Source: Methylobacterium adhaesivum (GTDB taxonomy: Bacteria > Pseudomonadota > Alphaproteobacteria > Rhizobiales > Beijerinckiaceae). Taken from it: a stretch of 64,000 nucleotides of DNA. Below, piece by piece: positions 45,012 through 54,718 of this stretch. The notes beneath the pieces are model-generated. The model was not told where the DNA came from and did no database searches. It saw nothing but the letters and a program-made list of their open reading frames with translations. The first letter of the stretch is position 1, and every line of letters begins with the position of its first letter. Where the stretch lies: assembly GCF_022179065.1 (NCBI RefSeq), contig NZ_BPQD01000008.1, forward strand, positions 102,117-166,116, read 5' to 3'. The position numbers were made by a program, and so were the translations under genes.

Positions 45012-46292
45012 CACGAACGCCTCGCGCAGGCCGTTGACGAGGTAACGGGTGTAGGATTTCGGCAGGCCGTCGAGCTGGTTGCCGAACAGGGCGAAGTGCG
45101 GCGGGCGGGCCTTCACCTGGGTGGCGTAGCGGATCTTGATGCGCCGGCCCGACACGGCCGGGGGCGGATTGCGCTGCGTCGCCTCGCTCAGCCAATCGTT
45201 GATGCGCGAGGTCGAGACGCGGGTGTTCCACACCGTCTCGGCGCCGACCACAGCCTGCATGAGCTTGTCGATGCCCTCGCCCGCGAGGCCCGAGAGCGGC
45301 ACCACGGGGACGCCGCGCACCTGCGGCAGCAGACGCGTGCAATCCTCGCGCAACTTCTTCAGCAGCCCGTTCTGGTCGGCGACGAGGTCCCACTTGTTGA
45401 GGCCGATGACCAGCGCCCGGCCCTCGCTCTCGATGAGATCGACGATGGTGAGATCCTGCTTCTCGAACGGGATCGTGGCGTCGAGGAGCACGACAACCAC
45501 CTCGGCGAAGCGCACGGCGCGCAACCCATCCGAGACCGCGAGCTTCTCGAGCTTATCGTCGATCCGAGCCTTGCGGCGCATGCCGGCGGTGTCGTGGAGC
45601 TTGATCCGGCGTCCGCGCCACTCCCAGTCCAGGGAGATCGAGTCGCGGGTGATCCCGGCCTCGGGGCCGACGAGGAGGCGTTCCTCGCCGAGCATCCGGT
45701 TGATGAGAGTCGACTTGCCGGCATTCGGGCGGCCGACGATGGCGACCTTGAGGGATCGGTCGGACGGATCCTCGTCCTCGTCGTCCTCGTCGGGCTGCGG
45801 CAGAACCTCGGACAGGGCGTCGTGGAGTTCGCCGATGCCCTCCCCGTGCTCGGCCGAGAACGGGATCGGATCGCCGAGCCCCAAGGAGAACGCTTCGTAG
45901 GCGCCGCTCAGGCCCGCGCCGCTCTCCGCCTTGTTGGCGATGAGGATCACGGGGCAGCCGGCCCGGCGCACGAGTTCGGCGAAGGGCTGGTCGGCGGGCA
46001 GGATGCCGGCGCGGGCATCGATGACGAACAGCACCACGTCGGCCTCGAGGATCGCCGCCTCCGTCTGGGCCCGCATCCGGCCCAGCAGCGAATCGGCGTC
46101 CGCCTGTTCGAGACCGGCGGTGTCGATGATGCGGAAGACGAGGCCACCGAAATTGACGTCGCCCTCGCGCCGGTCGCGGGTCACGCCGGGGCGGTCGTCA
46201 ACGAGGGCGAGCTTCTTGCCCACGAGGCGGTTGAAGAGGGTCGACTTGCCGACATTCGGCCGTCCGACGATCGCGACGGTCGGCATGTCCAT
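44940..46292 (-). CDS. der: GTPase Der (EngA)
   Basis: Double GTPase required for 50S subunit maturation. The protein has 450 residues. The first G domain has GRPNVGKST (residues 10-18) and DTAGLEQ, the second GRPNAGKST near residue 190 and [12 protein letters not shown] with NKWDL; a KH-like domain forms the C-terminus from about 360 ([20 protein letters not shown]). An acidic linker ([13 protein letters not shown]) separates the G domains. The stop codon is 72 bases inside the convergent DUF2235 gene. A TPR-type membrane protein gene lies 44 bases upstream. Confidence 0.97.
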   Translation of the reverse strand: MDMPTVAIVGRPNVGKSTLFNRLVGKKLALVDDRPGVTRDRREGDVNFGGLVFRIIDTAGLEQADADSLLGRMRAQTEAAILEADVVLFVIDARAGILPADQPFAELVRRAGCPVILIANKAESGAGLSGAYEAFSLGLGDPIPFSAEHGEGIGELHDALSEVLPQPDEDDEDEDPSDRSLKVAIVGRPNAGKSTLINRMLGEERLLVGPEAGITRDSISLDWEWRGRRIKLHDTAGMRRKARIDDKLEKLAVSDGLRAVRFAEVVVVLLDATIPFEKQDLTIVDLIESEGRALVIGLNKWDLVADQNGLLKKLREDCTRLLPQVRGVPVVPLSGLAGEGIDKLMQAVVGAETVWNTRVSTSRINDWLSEATQRNPPPAVSGRRIKIRYATQVKARPPHFALFGNQLDGLPKSYTRYLVNGLREAFVLPGVPIRLSLRTSKNPFDKENKG

Positions 46293-46336
46293 GGTGTGCT
46301 CGATTCAGTCGGTTGGGATCGGAATGGGGATCGGTG

Positions 46337-47047
46337 TCAGCGCGTCACGGGCGGGGGCGCGGCCGGCTCGGGCGTCGCCGCCGTCACCGTCACGGGGCCG
46401 CCGGCCACGAGGGCAGCGTAGACTTCGATGCGCTGGCGCAGGTTCTGCGGCGCCTGCGGATCGGCGTTGATCTGGTCGAACCAGCGCCCGGCGGCGTCGT
46501 ACTCGCCGCGGCGCAGGGCGACGAGGCCGAGCATCTCGCGGGCGGTGTGGCGGAAGGCGCCGGTGGGTGCGGCAAGCCCCTGGAGACTCGCCAGAGCCGC
46601 ATCGGCTTGGGGACCGTCGAGGCGCAGGAGCGCGGCGCGCAGGCGGGCCAAGTCGCGTAGGGCATCGCTGACGCCCGTGTCGGCCGCGAGGGCGTCGTAT
46701 TCGGTGGCGCCGGCGGCGGCATCGCGCTTCGCGGTCTCGGCGGCGGAACGGAAGCGCGCGAGGAGGCGGTAGCCGCCCGGTGCGTCGGTTTCGAGGGCCG
46801 TGAACGCCTTGTCGGCCTCCTCGATCTTGCCGTCACGGGCGAGGCGGTTGGCGGCGTCGAACTGCTCGGAGGCCGCGTCGGCCCGCACGCGCTGATCGTG
46901 CTGCCAGTAGCGCCAGCCGCCGACACCCGCCACCACGAGGATCGCCACGGCGATGATCGCGCCGCTGTAGCGGCGCCAGATCGCGGCAACCTGATCCCGG
47001 CGATAGTCTTCGTTGACCTCGCGGATGAACTCGTTGTTCTCGGCCAT
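46337..47047 (-). CDS. YfgM-like membrane-anchored TPR protein
   Basis: Protein of 236 residues. A cytoplasmic leader (MAENNEFIREVNEDYRRDQ) is followed by one membrane helix (about 27-46, SGAIIAVAILVVAGVGGW) and an alanine-rich helical periplasmic part with TPR-like repeats, then a proline-rich end. The EVNEDYRRDQ leader, the N-terminal anchor and the position before der match YfgM (TPR_21) proteins, which bind periplasmic chaperones and the SecYEG translocon. The low complexity of alanine-rich helices limits the certainty. Confidence 0.8.
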   Translation of the reverse strand: MAENNEFIREVNEDYRRDQVAAIWRRYSGAIIAVAILVVAGVGGWRYWQHDQRVRADAASEQFDAANRLARDGKIEEADKAFTALETDAPGGYRLLARFRSAAETAKRDAAAGATEYDALAADTGVSDALRDLARLRAALLRLDGPQADAALASLQGLAAPTGAFRHTAREMLGLVALRRGEYDAAGRWFDQINADPQAPQNLRQRIEVYAALVAGGPVTVTAATPEPAAPPPVTR

Positions 47048-47154
47048 GCTGCCTCACGTCGGCCGGAACGCCCGGCCGACCACTTCACGAAAGAGGAGGG
47101 CCAGCGCCTAGCACAGGCCGGCGCCCTTGGCGACCGGTCTCGTCTGCGCGGCGC

Positions 47155-47760
47155 TCAGGCCTGTCCCGGCCAGGCCGCGACGCCGATGAGGATCGGATGG
47201 AGATACTTCGCGAAGACGAACCACACGGCGAAGCCGATGGCGACTGCGAGGGCGTCGTTGCGCCATCCGGCGGGCGTCGCGACGGGGCCGTGCTGGGCCG
47301 CCACGGCGGCCGGGCTCAGGGCCCGGCGCTTGGCGCTGATGCGGGCGACGACGGCCCAGGCAAGGAAGCTGCCGAACAGCAGGATCGAGCCGAGATCGCC
47401 GTTGGCGAGGAGGTGGGCCGTGGCCCAGATCTTTACGGCGAGCAGCATCGGGTGCTTCGCCTTGGCGCGGATATGACCCGGCAGATACGCCGAGGCTAGG
47501 GCGATGAAGGCGAGCAGGGTCAGGAGGAGCGCGAGGTGACGGGTCCAGACCGGCGGGTTCCAGACCTCGATGTAGCCGGACTGGCGGTAGAGGTGGAAGC
47601 CGTAGGCGATGAGCACGAGGCCGAGCACCGAAACCCCGGTGTAGATGAGCTTGTACCGGCTCTCGCCGACCTCGCCGATGACGTTCGCGCGCTTCGCCCG
47701 CGCCATGGAGAAGGCGTGCGTGCCGAGAAACAGCACGAGGCCGAGGATCAGGATCAGCAT
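47155..47760 (-). CDS. NnrU-like integral membrane protein
   Basis: Protein of 201 residues with five to six membrane helices, starting MLILILGLVLFLGTHAFSM. It shows the NnrU pattern (FLGTHAF, NPPVWTRHLALLLTLLAFI, AKAKHPMLLAVKIWATAHLLANGDLGS), with conserved histidines in the membrane segments that could bind heme. NnrU was named for a link to nitrite/NO reductase expression, but no denitrification gene is in this window. It is followed by intergenic sequence and is convergent to nothing; its upstream neighbour (47868) is divergent. Confidence 0.85.
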   Translation of the reverse strand: MLILILGLVLFLGTHAFSMARAKRANVIGEVGESRYKLIYTGVSVLGLVLIAYGFHLYRQSGYIEVWNPPVWTRHLALLLTLLAFIALASAYLPGHIRAKAKHPMLLAVKIWATAHLLANGDLGSILLFGSFLAWAVVARISAKRRALSPAAVAAQHGPVATPAGWRNDALAVAIGFAVWFVFAKYLHPILIGVAAWPGQA

Positions 47761-47867
47761 GGAGGGCTTTCGCGGTTGGGATGTGGACGGCCGGAATGGG
47801 GGCCGTCGCGGCAATCAGTCTGTAACGGTTCAAAACCCAAACTCGCGGCGATGTCCAGGCACACGCG

Positions 47868-49040
47868 ATGACGCGCCGCTTCCTCACCGCCCTGCTCCTC
47901 TCCGTCTTCGCGGGCGGGGTCCGGGCCGGCACCGAGCCGCCGCTCTCGGCCCTGACCCTGGTCGGACCGCCGAGCGTGGTGTTCAAGGCGGGACGCGACG
48001 CCTGCGACGGCGCCGACGTGCCCGACGCCTCGGCCCGGGCCTTTCGCGATGCGTCGGGGGCGATCGCCCTCTACGGGATGCATTACCGCAACCGCGCCCT
48101 GCGCGGCCCGTCCCTCGACACGCTCAAGCTCGATTGCGCGGTGGTCCTCGACTCGGGCGAAAAGTCCGATCCCGCCCACTACGACGACCGCTCCTGGATC
48201 ACCGCGACCTGGACCGAGGACGGCGCGGCCGTGGCCGCCCTCCTCCACCATGAGTACCAGGCCAACGAGCATCCCGGGCGCTGCCGCTCCACGGTCTACA
48301 TGGAGTGCTGGTACAACACGGTGGTGGCCGCCGCCTCGCGGGATGGCGGGCGGCTTTTCACGCGGGCCACCCCACCCGTGGTGGTGGCCGGAGCGCCGTT
48401 CCGCCAGGAAGTGGGACAGGGGCGCCATCGCGGCTTCTTCAATCCGTCGAATATCTTCGGCGACGGGCGCTGGCGCTACATGTTCGCCTCGACGACGGGG
48501 TGGACGATTCCCGGCAGCGATCAATCCGCCGGGGTCTGCCTGTTCCGCACCGACGATCCGGCCGATCCAACGCGCTGGCGCGCCTGGACCGGAACCGGCT
48601 TCACGGCGGCATTTCCAGATCCCTACGCCAAGCCCGCTCCGAAACCGGCGACCTGCCGGCCCATCGCCCCCTTCCCCACCCCCGTCGGCGCCATCGTGCG
48701 CCATCGCGGCAGCGGGGCCTGGATCGCCGTGTTCATGGCGAAGGCCGCCGAGGCGTTTCCGCAATCCGGGTTCTACTGGACGAGTTCGCGCGATCTCCTG
48801 ACCTGGGACACGCCGCGCCTGCTACTCGCCGGTCCCACCCTCTACGACGACCCGTGCGGCGCGACCGGCGGCCTCATCGCCTATCCGTCGCTCCTCGACC
48901 CCGCCGCCACCGGCCGCAACTTCGACGATACCGGCGACCGGGCCGTCCTCACCTACGTCACCCTGCGCGTGAACGGCTGCACCGTTACCTCGGACCGCGA
49001 CCTCGTGCGACGCCCCCTCGCCATCAAGGTCTGGCCATAG
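47868..49040 (+). CDS. Secreted protein of unknown function, possible beta-propeller
   Basis: Precursor of 390 residues with a signal peptide (about 1-20, FLTALLLSVFAGGVRA). The mature part is rich in aromatic residues and short loops: TWTEDGAAVAALLHHEY, GFFNPSNIFGDGRWRYMFAS, GSGAWIAVFMAKAAEAF, FYWTSSRDLLTWDTPRLLL and VLTYVTLRVN. Repeats of this kind (W-x-x-S-x-D-L-x-x-W) recall five-bladed propellers of the GH43/GH32 type, but I see no reliable catalytic triad. It contains about ten cysteines, consistent with disulphide bonds in the periplasm. It stands alone between divergent and convergent neighbours. Confidence 0.75.
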   Translation: MTRRFLTALLLSVFAGGVRAGTEPPLSALTLVGPPSVVFKAGRDACDGADVPDASARAFRDASGAIALYGMHYRNRALRGPSLDTLKLDCAVVLDSGEKSDPAHYDDRSWITATWTEDGAAVAALLHHEYQANEHPGRCRSTVYMECWYNTVVAAASRDGGRLFTRATPPVVVAGAPFRQEVGQGRHRGFFNPSNIFGDGRWRYMFASTTGWTIPGSDQSAGVCLFRTDDPADPTRWRAWTGTGFTAAFPDPYAKPAPKPATCRPIAPFPTPVGAIVRHRGSGAWIAVFMAKAAEAFPQSGFYWTSSRDLLTWDTPRLLLAGPTLYDDPCGATGGLIAYPSLLDPAATGRNFDDTGDRAVLTYVTLRVNGCTVTSDRDLVRRPLAIKVWP

Positions 49041-49049
49041 GCGTCGCGG

Positions 49050-49475
49050 TCAGAGCTTGCAGGCGCCCGCGAGGGCGGTGTTCTCGGCTTGCGTGAACAG
49101 CCGCGAGCGGATGAGGAAGCGTTTGTCCCGCCCGTTCTCGAGGGAGAACATGCCGCCGCGCCCCGGCACCACGTCGAGGATCAGGTGGGTGTGCTTCCAG
49201 ACCTCGAATTGCGGTCGGCTGATCCAGAAATCGGCCCCCGCCACGGTTCCGAGATGCACGTCGCTGTCACCCGTGAGGAATTCACCCTGCGGGTAGCACA
49301 TGGGCGAGGAGCCGTCGCAGCAGCCGCCCGACTGATGGAACATCACCGGACCGTGGTCGGCCCGCAATTCCTCGATGAGGGCGAGGGCCGCTGGCGTCGC
49401 GGTGACGCGCAGGGGCGTGCCGTCGACGCCGGCCTGATCGGCAGTGGTCGATTCGGGGGTGGAGACATCGCTCAT
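49050..49475 (-). CDS. DUF779 protein, partner of aldehyde dehydrogenase
   Basis: Protein of 141 residues. After a polar leader the DUF779 pattern follows: VMFHQSGGCCDGSSPMCYPQGEF with its cysteine cluster (three cysteines plus histidine, possibly metal binding), HLGTVAGADFWISRPQFEVWKHTHL and a C-terminal end rich in basic residues. Such genes are usually placed after NAD-dependent aldehyde dehydrogenase genes, as here, but their biochemical role is unknown. A terminator hairpin stands in the 98-base spacer, so it is expressed at a lower level or from its own promoter. It ends 9 bases from the convergent secreted-protein gene. Confidence 0.88.
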   Translation of the reverse strand: MSDVSTPESTTADQAGVDGTPLRVTATPAALALIEELRADHGPVMFHQSGGCCDGSSPMCYPQGEFLTGDSDVHLGTVAGADFWISRPQFEVWKHTHLILDVVPGRGGMFSLENGRDKRFLIRSRLFTQAENTALAGACKL

Positions 49476-49525
49476 CGGGCAATCCTCACGCAGGCGATCC
49501 GGTCGGGAAGATAGGGCGCAAAACG

Positions 49526-49551
49526 AAAAAACCCCGGCCTTTCGGCCGGGG
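49526..49551 (-). terminator. Intrinsic terminator after the aldehyde dehydrogenase gene
   Basis: On the minus strand CCCCGGCC pairs with GGCCGGGG around a GAAA loop and is followed by a run of T (TTTTTT). It is the clearest factor-independent terminator of the window. It lies about 22 bases after the dehydrogenase stop and before DUF779. Confidence 0.92.
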
Positions 49552-49573
49552 CGAGGCGGTTTCGGCGCGAGGC

Positions 49574-51094
49574 TCAGAAGAAGCCGAGCTTCTTGGCCGA
49601 GTAGCTGACGAGCATGTTCTTCGTCTGCTGGTAGTGATCGAGCATCATCTTATGGTTCTCGCGGCCGATACCGGACTGCTTGTAGCCGCCGAAGGCCGCG
49701 TGGGCCGGGTAGGCGTGGTAGCAGTTGGTCCAGACGCGGCCGGCCTGGATGGCGCGGCCGAAGCGGTAGGCGCGGGTCCCGTCGCGGGTCCATACGCCGG
49801 CACCGAGGCCGTAGAGGGTGTCGTTGGCAATGCTGAGCGCGTCGGCATCGTCCTTGAAGGTCGTCACCGAGAGCACCGGCCCGAAGATCTCCTCCTGGAA
49901 GATCCGCATCTTGTTGTGGCCCTTGAACACGGTCGGCTTCATGTAGAAGCCGTCCGCGAACTCGCCGTCCTTCACGTTGCGCTCGCCGCCCGTCAGGCAC
50001 TCGGCGCCTTCCTGGCGGCCGATATCGACGTAGCTCAAGATCTTCTCGAGCTGCTCGGAGGAGGCTTGCGCGCCGATCATCGTGGCGGGATCGAGGGGCG
50101 AGCCTTGCGTGATCGCCTCGACGCGCTTGATCGCCCGCTCCATGAACCGGTCGTAGATCGATTCATGCACCAGCGCCCGGCTCGGGCAGGTGCAGACCTC
50201 GCCCTGGTTCAGGGCGAACATGGTGAAGCCTTCCAGCGCCTTGTCGAAGAAGTCGTCGTCCTCGTTGGCGACATCGGCGAAGAAGATGTTCGGTGACTTG
50301 CCGCCGAGTTCGAGCGTTACGGGAATCAGGTTCTGCGAGGCGTATTGCATGATGAGGCGGCCCGTCGTCGTCTCACCCGTGAAGGCGATCTTGGCGATGC
50401 GGGGCGAGGAGGCGAGCGGCTTGCCGCATTCGAGGCCGAAGCCGTTGACGATGTTGAGGACACCGGGGGGCAGCAGGTCGGCGATGAGCTCGGCCACCAC
50501 GAGGATCGAGGCCGGGGTCTGCTCGGCGGGCTTGAGCACAACGCAGTTGCCGGCGGCCAGCGCCGGGGCGAGCTTCCACACAGCCATCAGAATCGGAAAA
50601 TTCCACGGGATGATCTGGCCGACGACGCCGAGCGGCTCGTGGAAGTGATAGGCGACCGTGTCGTGGTCGATCTCCGAGATCGAGCCTTCCTGGGCCCGCA
50701 GACAGCCGGCGAAATAGCGCCAATGGTCGATGGCCAGGGGAATGTCGGCGTGGGTGGTCTCGCGAATCGGCTTGCCGTTGTCCCAGGTCTCGGCCAGCGC
50801 GATGAGGTCGAGGTTGTCCGCCATCCGGTCGGCGATCCGGTTCAGGATCAGCGCGCGCTCGGCCGGTGAAGTCCGGCCCCAGGCCTCCTTGGCGGCGTGC
50901 GCGGCGTCGAGCGCCTTGTCGACGTCGGCGGCGTCCGAGCGGGCGACCTCGCAGATGACGCGGCCGGTGAGCGGCGAAGTGTTCTCGAAGTAGCGGCCGG
51001 CCACCGGCGCGACCCACTGGCCGCCGATGAAGTTGTCGTAGCGGGCCGAGAACGGCGCCTTGGTGCCGGTGGAAAGGAATTCGGGCTTGTTCAT
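49574..51094 (-). CDS. NAD-dependent aldehyde dehydrogenase (AldB/ExaC-like)
   Basis: Oxidises short-chain aldehydes to acids. From ATG ([20 protein letters not shown]), with a good GGAGGAAC ribosome site, it has 506 residues. The glutamate general base is E262 in [13 protein letters not shown] and the catalytic cysteine C301 (or C303) lies in [14 protein letters not shown]. The [13 protein letters not shown] insertion and the adjacent DUF779 gene place it in the AldB/ExaC group, known for acetaldehyde oxidation during ethanol growth, often with PQQ-dependent alcohol dehydrogenases. In a methylotroph it could also serve ethanol or other alcohol-derived aldehydes; the true substrate is not visible. 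Confidence 0.94.
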   Translation of the reverse strand: MNKPEFLSTGTKAPFSARYDNFIGGQWVAPVAGRYFENTSPLTGRVICEVARSDAADVDKALDAAHAAKEAWGRTSPAERALILNRIADRMADNLDLIALAETWDNGKPIRETTHADIPLAIDHWRYFAGCLRAQEGSISEIDHDTVAYHFHEPLGVVGQIIPWNFPILMAVWKLAPALAAGNCVVLKPAEQTPASILVVAELIADLLPPGVLNIVNGFGLECGKPLASSPRIAKIAFTGETTTGRLIMQYASQNLIPVTLELGGKSPNIFFADVANEDDDFFDKALEGFTMFALNQGEVCTCPSRALVHESIYDRFMERAIKRVEAITQGSPLDPATMIGAQASSEQLEKILSYVDIGRQEGAECLTGGERNVKDGEFADGFYMKPTVFKGHNKMRIFQEEIFGPVLSVTTFKDDADALSIANDTLYGLGAGVWTRDGTRAYRFGRAIQAGRVWTNCYHAYPAHAAFGGYKQSGIGRENHKMMLDHYQQTKNMLVSYSAKKLGFF

Positions 51095-51252
51095 GAGTAG
51101 TTCCTCCAGTCTTGTTTTTGTGTGGGCAGACAAGGCCAGTCGGTCGACGGGCGCAAGATAGACCTTTGGCCAATCGAGCCCTGCGTTCACGCCGAATGGC
51201 GTTCGGACGTGGCGCGCATGCTAGACCCGATCGCGTATCCTGGCGAGCCGGT

Positions 51253-52641
51253 TCAAGGGATCGTGAGGCGGCCGATCCGCCGGGCCGTGATCCGCCGGGC
51301 CATGGCCGAATCGATGCGTGGACCGGACCGAACGAGGCCCCCTTCGTCGAGGAGGGCACCGGTGGGACGCCCGTCGGGTTCGATATCGAAGGCGATGCGC
51401 GTGTCTCCCTCGCCGGCGAACACCCGGTCGCTCTCGGGGCTCAGGACGATCCGGCCCCGTCCGGTGATGCTGGCGACGAGCCGTCCGCCTTCGAGGGTGA
51501 GGCCGAGGACGGAGCGGGGAGCGATCCGGTAAAATCCGACGTAGCGCGCCAGGACCGCGTCCGAGACCGAGAGCTGCGTGTCGGGCACGGCCTCGAACAC
51601 GAGGGCGGCGAGGCGTCGGGACAGGGCCTGCGCCGGGGCCGTTTCGGTGTTGCCGAGGACCACGATGGTGAGATCGGCGTCGGGATAGGTGTCCTTGATC
51701 GCCGCGAAACCGTTGAGGAAGCCGCCATGGGACCACAGGCGGCGCCCGTAGGCGTTGCCGACGTACCAGCCGAGACCGTAGCCATTGCCGCCATCGGCGA
51801 ACATCGTCGCGCGGGACGCCGGCGACAGGACCCGGCCCGACAGGAGGGCCCGGTCCCAGGCGACGAGGTCGTCCGCCGTCGCCCACAGGCCGCCGGCCCC
51901 GGACGGGACGCTCGCGGCCAGGGGCATGGCATTGCGCCAGGCACCGTCGGCCCGGTGATAGCCTGAGGCGCGCCGGGGCAGGAGGGCGTCGCCATCGGCC
52001 ATGGGCGCGAGGCCGGCGGGTGCCAGGAGCACGTGATTCAGGTGATCCACGAACGGCCTGCCGGTGATCCGCTCGATGAGGGCGGCGAGGAGGATGTAGC
52101 CCGTGTTGCTGTATTCGTAGACCGACCCCGGCGGGAACAGGAGATCCTCGCCGAAGAGGAGCGACACGGTCTCCAGCGGCGTCCGGTCGAGGCGCGCCGT
52201 CCGCGTGATGTAATCCGGCAGGGCGGTGACGTTGGGCAACCCCGATGTGTGGTTCAGGAGCATCCGGATCGTCATCGTCGCCCATGACACGGGCAGGCCT
52301 GGCACGTGGGCGCAGACCGGATCGTCGAGGCTGAGCCGGCCCGCCTCCACCAGCCGCAGCACGGCCGCCGCCGTGAACTGCTTGGTGAGGGAGCCGATGC
52401 GGAACCGCGTCTCGGGCGTGTTGGCGAGGTCCCATTCGCGATTGGCGAGGCCATAGGCGCGCCGGAACAGGATGTGCCCCTCTCGGGCGACGACGACGGT
52501 GCCGGAAAAGATGCCGGATCGAGCATAGGGCGCCACGAGGGCGTCGGCGCGCACGGCAAAATCGGGATCGTCTCCGGCCCGGGCGACGCGGCATCCGGCG
52601 AGCAAGACGATGAGGCAGGCGAGAAGGCGAAGGTGCGGCAT
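51253..52641 (-). CDS. Class C beta-lactamase-fold serine hydrolase (lipoprotein)
   Basis: Protein of 462 residues with a lipoprotein signal (LIVLLAGC, cysteine near residue 17). The penicillin-binding-protein fold is visible: SLTKQFTA gives the SxxK serine and lysine (near residue 84), YSNTGY the YxN motif near residue 170 and HGG the third motif near residue 310. A C-terminal domain of about 100 residues (LARYVGFYRIAP) resembles those of AmpC-like esterases and D-aminopeptidases. It need not be an antibiotic-resistance enzyme; most such proteins are esterases or peptidases with unknown substrates. It is divergent from a Bcr/CflA-like exporter across a 206-base spacer. Confidence 0.88.
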   Translation of the reverse strand: MPHLRLLACLIVLLAGCRVARAGDDPDFAVRADALVAPYARSGIFSGTVVVAREGHILFRRAYGLANREWDLANTPETRFRIGSLTKQFTAAAVLRLVEAGRLSLDDPVCAHVPGLPVSWATMTIRMLLNHTSGLPNVTALPDYITRTARLDRTPLETVSLLFGEDLLFPPGSVYEYSNTGYILLAALIERITGRPFVDHLNHVLLAPAGLAPMADGDALLPRRASGYHRADGAWRNAMPLAASVPSGAGGLWATADDLVAWDRALLSGRVLSPASRATMFADGGNGYGLGWYVGNAYGRRLWSHGGFLNGFAAIKDTYPDADLTIVVLGNTETAPAQALSRRLAALVFEAVPDTQLSVSDAVLARYVGFYRIAPRSVLGLTLEGGRLVASITGRGRIVLSPESDRVFAGEGDTRIAFDIEPDGRPTGALLDEGGLVRSGPRIDSAMARRITARRIGRLTIP

Positions 52642-52847
52642 GCCTTCGAATTTGAGGCGGTTTGCCGCGCAGGCCAAGCGGCGCTCTCGCGTGTTTTGGC
52701 ACCGACGCGCGAGGGGCCGTCATGCGTTCTGCGACGGATCGAGGCCGCCCGTCCGTCCGTTGGGCTGGGCTGCATCTCCGGGCCATCGGTCCGGACCCGC
52801 GGCCGGCGCGCGTCCCATGCGGCGCCGGCCCCCTTCGAGGATCGCCC

Positions 52848-54131
52848 TTGACCGTCACATCCCCGCCCGATCTGGCGCGCTCGGCGCCGAATCCCATCGC
52901 TGTCGCGCAGCCCGCCTGGAACGGCCCGCGCTTCGGCGAGTTCGTCGGCATCGTCGCCCTGATGATGGCGGTCACCGCCATCTCCATCGACAACCTGCTG
53001 CCGGCGTTTCCCGAGATCCGGGCCGAGTTCGCGGTTGCCGATCCGAACCATCTGCAATGGCTGATCTACATCTACATGATCGGCTTCGGCGCGGCGCAGA
53101 TCATCTACGGCCCCCTGTCGGACACCTATGGGCGCCGCCCCGTCCTGCTCGCGAGCCTGGCGGTCTACGTCGCCGGCACGCTCCTCGCCATGGTGGCCCC
53201 CTCCTTCGGCTGGCTGCTCGCCGCACGCATCATCCAGGGCATCGGTGCCGCCGGCGGGCGCGTCCTGTCCACGGCCATCGTGCGCGACCGCTTCGCCGGG
53301 CGTGAGATGGCGAGCGTGATGTCGCTCATCATGATGGTGTTTCTCATCGTGCCGATGATCGCCCCGGCCGTCGGCGGCGCCATGCTGCACCTCGGCTCCT
53401 GGCACTACGTTTTCGTGTCGATGCTCGTGCTCGCCGGCCTCCTCGTGGTCTGGTTTTCCGCCCGCATGCCCGAGACCCTGCATCCGCAGGACCGGCGGAC
53501 ATTCTCCCTGCCGTCCATCGGCCAGGCGGTGTCCCTCACCTTCCGCAACCGCGTCGCCGTCGGTTACGCCACGGCGCTGGGCCTGCTGACGGGATGCATC
53601 ATGGGCTATGTCGGCTCGGCCCAGCAGGTCTTCGATACGGGGCTCTACCGCCTCGGCGCCCTGTTCCCCGTCGCCTTCGGTCTCGTGGCCGGGGCCATGG
53701 GGGCGGCCACCCTCGTCAATGCCCGCCTGGTGCGCCGGATCGGCATGCGGCCGCTCTCCCATGCCGGGCTCACCGCCTTCGTCGTCGTGGCGGTGGCTCA
53801 GGTCATGGTGGCCCTGGCCTATGGCGGCCGTCCGCCCCTGGGCCTCTTCCTCGGAATTCTCGCGGTCAACCAGTTCCTCCTCAGCTTCGCCATGCCCAAC
53901 TTCAATGCCCTGGCGCTGCAGCCGCTGGGCGAGATCGCCGGCACGGCCTCGTCCTTCCTCGGATTCTACACGACGATCCTGGGCGCCCTGTGCGGCTTCA
54001 TCATCGGGCAGGCGTTCGACGGCACGGTGCTGCCCATCGGCCTCGGCTATGCCGGGCTCGGCGGCCTCGCCCTCCTCGTCGTGGCCTGGACGGAGCGGGG
54101 TCGGCTGTATCGCGGCGGCGTCTCGGGGTGA
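52848..54131 (+). CDS. Bcr/CflA-family MFS multidrug exporter
   Basis: Proton antiporter with 427 residues and 12 membrane helices. The N-terminal half carries motif A (GPLSDTYGRRPVLLASLAVY), the YMIGFGAAQIIYGPLSD stretch and motif C-like region ARIIQGIGAAGGRVLSTAI, which match Bcr/CflA proteins. TTG is taken as the start because it has a GAGGA site 7 bases ahead; the frame stays open for another 62 codons upstream, which overlaps the divergent promoter. The substrate is unknown. Confidence 0.85.
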   Translation: MTVTSPPDLARSAPNPIAVAQPAWNGPRFGEFVGIVALMMAVTAISIDNLLPAFPEIRAEFAVADPNHLQWLIYIYMIGFGAAQIIYGPLSDTYGRRPVLLASLAVYVAGTLLAMVAPSFGWLLAARIIQGIGAAGGRVLSTAIVRDRFAGREMASVMSLIMMVFLIVPMIAPAVGGAMLHLGSWHYVFVSMLVLAGLLVVWFSARMPETLHPQDRRTFSLPSIGQAVSLTFRNRVAVGYATALGLLTGCIMGYVGSAQQVFDTGLYRLGALFPVAFGLVAGAMGAATLVNARLVRRIGMRPLSHAGLTAFVVVAVAQVMVALAYGGRPPLGLFLGILAVNQFLLSFAMPNFNALALQPLGEIAGTASSFLGFYTTILGALCGFIIGQAFDGTVLPIGLGYAGLGGLALLVVAWTERGRLYRGGVSG

Positions 54132-54198
54132 GGGCTTAACCCCGTCTTCAAACCCTCGGGACATGGTTTGTTCTCAATCGATCAAACGGAGTCCCGAC

Positions 54199-54717
54199 GT
54201 GCCCGGCCGTATCCATGATGGAACGCTTCTCCTCGCGCGGCTCCTCCTCGCCGCCGCGCTCCTGCCCACGGGCATCGCCCGGGCCCTGAACGTCGCGGGT
54301 TTCGCCCTGACGCTCGCCGGCACCGGCCTGCCCTCGCCGAACCTCGTGGCGACCTTCGCCGTCGTGGTGCAGGTGTTCGGACCGCTCGCCCTGATCGTCG
54401 GCGTGCTGCCGCGCGTCACCGGCGGTGCGCTGGCGGCCTTCGCCCTCGCGATGGCGGTGCTGCTGCATCCGTTCTGGCTGTTCTCCGGGCCGACGGCGAT
54501 CGCTGAGCGCACCCTCCTGCTCGCGGATCTCGGCCTCGCCGGGGGCTTCCTCCTCTATGCCCTGACCGGCCCGGGGGCGTGGAGCTGGCAGGGCTGGCGA
54601 ATGAGCCGCGCGATCCAGGCCCCGTCGCGGCCGGCACCGCAGAAAGCCGCCGCCCCGAAGGCGCCGGCCCGGCCCAAGCGCCCTGCCGGACGTAGCCCGG
54701 CGCGCGCGGCAGCCTGA
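54199..54717 (+). CDS. DoxX-like small membrane protein
   Basis: Protein of 172 residues with four membrane helices in the first 125 (LLARLLLAAALLPTGIARAL, LVATFAVVVQVFGPLALIVGVL, AALAAFALAMAVLLHPF, LADLGLAGGFLLYAL) and an alanine/proline/lysine-rich tail. The pattern ARLLLAAALLPTGIARAL and the VFGPLALIVGVLPRV segment resemble DoxX/SURF4-type proteins. It begins with GTG after an ACGGAG site. It ends 1 base before the stop of the convergent MFS gene. The function is unknown. Confidence 0.72.
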   Translation: MPGRIHDGTLLLARLLLAAALLPTGIARALNVAGFALTLAGTGLPSPNLVATFAVVVQVFGPLALIVGVLPRVTGGALAAFALAMAVLLHPFWLFSGPTAIAERTLLLADLGLAGGFLLYALTGPGAWSWQGWRMSRAIQAPSRPAPQKAAAPKAPARPKRPAGRSPARAAA

Positions 54718-54718
54718 C

